Shown in pieces: positions 5,275 to 6,997 of a stretch of 6,997 nt of DNA; positions within the stretch are counted from its first letter, which is position 1, and each line of letters begins with the position of its first letter. Origin of the DNA: Ferrovaceae bacterium (GTDB taxonomy: Bacteria > Pseudomonadota > Gammaproteobacteria > Burkholderiales > Ferrovaceae). A program made the translations under genes and the position numbers. Below the pieces are notes generated by a model. The model was given only the letters and a program-made list of their open reading frames with translations, ran no database searches and was not told the DNA's origin. Location: positions 1-6,997 of the forward strand of contig DAIDTL010000055.1 of the NCBI GenBank assembly GCA_027457225.1, given 5' to 3'.

Positions 5275-5759
5275 AGCGGGGTGAAAAGGCTGTATTGCTG
5301 TTAATGACCCTCATGGTGGGTGGGGTCATGTTTCGCAACTGGTGGGTCAATGATCACCAGACCGAGAAGGATCGTGGTATTCCGTTTTACACCACGGCAT
5401 CGCCCGAACTGACCAGACAGGGGGCTGATCTGTACCGGCAGCAGCAGTGTCGCCAGTGTCATTCGCTCTGGTCGGTACGCAATATGATGGAATCCATCCC
5501 GGCGCCCGCTCTGGACGGTATCGGCTCGCTGCGTAGTGAGGAGTGGTTTTATCAGTACTTCTCGGCACCCAATCCGCAGGCCATCCTGCCCAGTCGACTC
5601 AAGGCCGAATATCGCATGCCTTCCTACGCAGCACTTTCCGAGGACAATCGGCAGGCCCTGGCCCGTTATATGGCCAGCTTGAAGGTACAGGACTGGTACT
5701 TGCAGGAAACGCGCAAGGCCGAATACGAAAAGTTAACCGGAAAAGATTATCATCCATGA
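5271..5759 (+). CDS. Membrane-anchored monoheme cytochrome c
   Basis: 162 aa. An N-terminal helix (about residues 6-21, AVLLLMTLMVGGVMF) after MKRGEK anchors the protein, with the rest periplasmic. The heme site is CRQCH (Cys60, Cys63, His64) preceded by GADLYRQQQ, a class I cytochrome c start. Met116 in YRMPSYAAL is the likely sixth ligand. The final helix (DNRQALARYMASLK) is the usual C-terminal helix of the fold, followed by a charged tail of about 25 residues. The layout resembles NorC or a single-domain CcoP. Since no diheme CcoP appears in the window, this may be the electron entry subunit or a tethered shuttle between alternative complex III and the oxidase (inference). It overlaps its upstream neighbour by ATGA and its downstream neighbour by ATGA at 5756-5759. 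Confidence 0.9.
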   Translation: MKRGEKAVLLLMTLMVGGVMFRNWWVNDHQTEKDRGIPFYTTASPELTRQGADLYRQQQCRQCHSLWSVRNMMESIPAPALDGIGSLRSEEWFYQYFSAPNPQAILPSRLKAEYRMPSYAALSEDNRQALARYMASLKVQDWYLQETRKAEYEKLTGKDYHP

Positions 5760-6232
5760 ACGTTACGGCCACCCAAGATCCTAACCGGCTGCTGCGCGGT
5801 GCGGCGGCGATTGGCCTGGCCATGGTCTTCAATCATTTTGGCGACCGGTTGCTGGGTATCCGAATCGAAATTTTTACCGGGATAGCGTACTTTAGCCCAC
5901 TCTGGGTCGTGGACGTCTTCTTTATCCCCTTTGTTTCAGGCATGTTGGTTTCCGTGATTTATGGCTTGGGGGGTAAATGGTTGTGCTACTTCCCGCCCAT
6001 GATTGTGCGAGCCATCAGCTACTATGAAGTAGCCGACATGACAGGAGTGCCTCAGGGGGCCGCCTTGATGCCGCTGGGATGGTGGGGCTTTTTCGTCATC
6101 GTGGTGGTGGAAGCCGCAGTCATTGGTGGCGTGTTGGGCGAAGTCATGATGAAACGTACCTATGGACGCCGTGCCCGTCACCTGCTCTACAAGGATCGCC
6201 CCCGTCCAAAGCCGAAGGATCCAGGGGCCTGA
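5756..6232 (+). CDS. Unrecognised 158-aa polytopic membrane protein
   Basis: The start ATG at 5756 overlaps the cytochrome stop (ATGA); the longer frame back to 5543 lies wholly inside the cytochrome gene in another frame and is not credible. Hydrophobic stretches lie at about residues 12-26, 40-70 (possibly two passes) and 105-130. The C-terminal 28 residues are strongly basic and proline-rich (KRTYGRRARHLLYKDRPRPK), so this tail should be cytoplasmic. Charged or aromatic residues at likely helix edges (FNHFGDR, RIEIF, WVVDVFF, CYFPPMIVRAISYYE) could be functional, but I see no known cofactor motif. The family is not recognised. Tight coupling to a cytochrome c upstream and the SUMF1-like gene five bases downstream suggests a part in assembly or electron transfer of the same complex. 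Confidence 0.8.
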   Translation: MNVTATQDPNRLLRGAAAIGLAMVFNHFGDRLLGIRIEIFTGIAYFSPLWVVDVFFIPFVSGMLVSVIYGLGGKWLCYFPPMIVRAISYYEVADMTGVPQGAALMPLGWWGFFVIVVVEAAVIGGVLGEVMMKRTYGRRARHLLYKDRPRPKPKDPGA

Positions 6233-6237
6233 CCACT

Positions 6238-6997
6238 GTGTTTTTAAGAAACGTGAGACCGCCCACGACCCAGGAGCGGCAGCGACGCAAACGGTATCTC
6301 TCGGCAACCCTGATCACCTGCCTCATTCTGGCAATGATCGGCGGCACTTTGCACGTGATCGAACTCGGGGCAGGGCGCATGGAAGACATGCGCAAGCTCG
6401 CCACCTACGACCTCAAGGAAGAGAATGCGCGCGTCCGTGCGGCGGGCGAAGACATTTCCTTGCATGAAAGCCACGAGGCTGGACGTGCCAGCAATCGGGG
6501 CTATACCGTTGTGGAAGCTGAAAGATTGCTGTCGCGGGAGCAGTGGCAGGATCTGGACACGATGATCACGATTCCTGCTGGCCCATTTACCATGGGCACC
6601 AGTCTTGAGCGCGCCGACCTCCAGGACAAGCCGCAACATACCGTTACTCTGCCGGCTTACGCGATCGACAAATACCTGGTGACCAACGCACAATATGCCC
6701 GTTTTGTTGCAGCCACCGGACGCCGCCCACCGCTGGACTGGAAGAATGGACGCATCCCCGAAGGTGAGCTGATGTACCCCGTCACCATGGTGACTTGGTA
6801 CGATGCCAAGGCTTATGCAGCGTGGGCCCACAAGCGTTTGCCCACAGAAGCGGAGTTTGAGAAGGCCGGGCGCGGAACAGATGCGCGGCGCTGGCCCTGG
6901 GGCGACAAGATGGAGCCTGACCGGCTCAATACTTACTACAATGTGGGCTCGGCCACCAAGGTAAACGCCTATCCCAGGGGCGCGAGCCCTTATGGGG
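6238..6997 (+). CDS. Membrane-anchored FGE-sulfatase (SUMF1-like) domain protein, N-terminal 253 residues
   Basis: Open from a GTG at 6238 through the window end; the C-terminal part is missing. The GTG start lies five bases after the previous stop, without a clear Shine-Dalgarno, and probably uses translational coupling. A basic N-terminus (residues 4-19) precedes one helix (about 20-36), then a polar, probably helical linker (45-105), then the FGE-sulfatase domain from about 108: ITIPAGPFTMGT, HTVTLPAYAIDKYLVTN, YPVTMVTWYDAKAYAAW, KRLPTEAEFEKAGRG and RWPWGD. The domain should be periplasmic. Family members include formylglycine-generating enzymes, which need cysteines near the C-terminus that lie outside the window, and many non-catalytic relatives such as NirV encoded beside copper nitrite reductase. 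I infer an assembly or maturation role for the oxidase or its cytochromes rather than sulfatase activation, because no sulfatase gene is visible. Confidence 0.88.
   Translation, partial: MFLRNVRPPTTQERQRRKRYLSATLITCLILAMIGGTLHVIELGAGRMEDMRKLATYDLKEENARVRAAGEDISLHESHEAGRASNRGYTVVEAERLLSREQWQDLDTMITIPAGPFTMGTSLERADLQDKPQHTVTLPAYAIDKYLVTNAQYARFVAATGRRPPLDWKNGRIPEGELMYPVTMVTWYDAKAYAAWAHKRLPTEAEFEKAGRGTDARRWPWGDKMEPDRLNTYYNVGSATKVNAYPRGASPYG

Noticed and set aside
5543..5755. N-terminal extension of the 158-aa membrane protein back to 5543
   Set aside because: It overlaps the cytochrome c coding sequence in another frame; the ATGA-coupled start at 5756 is normal for this gene string.
6244..6831. 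195-codon open frame on the minus strand opposite the SUMF1-like gene
   Set aside because: The + strand frame carries unmistakable FGE-sulfatase motifs; the antisense translation has none.

Overview
The window reads as one strand of a bacterial respiratory-chain locus; every gene I can support is on the + strand. It opens with the C-terminal end of an NrfD/PsrC-type integral membrane subunit of alternative complex III (ActF/ActC-like). A divergent C-family (cbb3-like) heme-copper oxidase follows, then its probable accessory and assembly genes. Quinol oxidation by alternative complex III next to a cbb3-like oxidase suggests a chemolithotrophic or microaerophilic proteobacterium. Iron- or sulfur-oxidising beta-, gamma-, zeta- or acidithiobacillia-type lineages would fit, but nothing here fixes the taxon, so this is inference.

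Layout. (a) 1-469: ACIII subunit, partial. (b) 470-687: intergenic leader with a very good sigma70-type promoter (TTGAAA, 17 bp, TGG-TATAAA) just after the ACIII gene, then a roughly 165-nt 5' leader that can form two mutually exclusive hairpins. (c) 688-4532: oxidase transcription unit. It holds a 92-aa two-helix protein, a 37-aa single-helix microprotein, the CcoN-like catalytic subunit (468 aa), a CcoO-like monoheme cytochrome c with a large N-terminal extension (315 aa), an unrecognised 203-aa two-helix protein with a periplasmic domain, and a 41-aa single-helix microprotein. It is closed by a perfect 12-bp intrinsic terminator at 4562-4595. (d) 4671-6997: second unit. It holds an 89-aa two-helix protein, a CcoS-like protein with a charged tail, a membrane-anchored monoheme cytochrome c, a 158-aa polytopic protein, and a membrane-anchored FGE-sulfatase (SUMF1-like) protein cut by the window end. 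From the CcoS-like gene onward, stops and starts overlap or nearly touch, so these genes are probably translationally coupled.

How it may work (inference). ACIII oxidises quinol and passes electrons to c-type heme: the CcoO-like subunit, with the small anchored cytochrome c as a possible CcoP substitute or shuttle. The CcoN-like subunit then reduces oxygen. The catalytic subunit keeps all six metal-ligand histidines and the active-site tyrosine of cbb3 oxidases. It has Gln where CcoN normally has the conserved Glu of the FEGPM motif, and a NorB-like Asn-x-Tyr-x-His-Gly-Thr segment before the heme ligands. No canonical CcoP or CcoQ is in the window. At least four small membrane proteins and a 203-aa protein take the positions where those would be expected. 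This mix of a recognisable core and unrecognised subunits is the most interesting part of the window.
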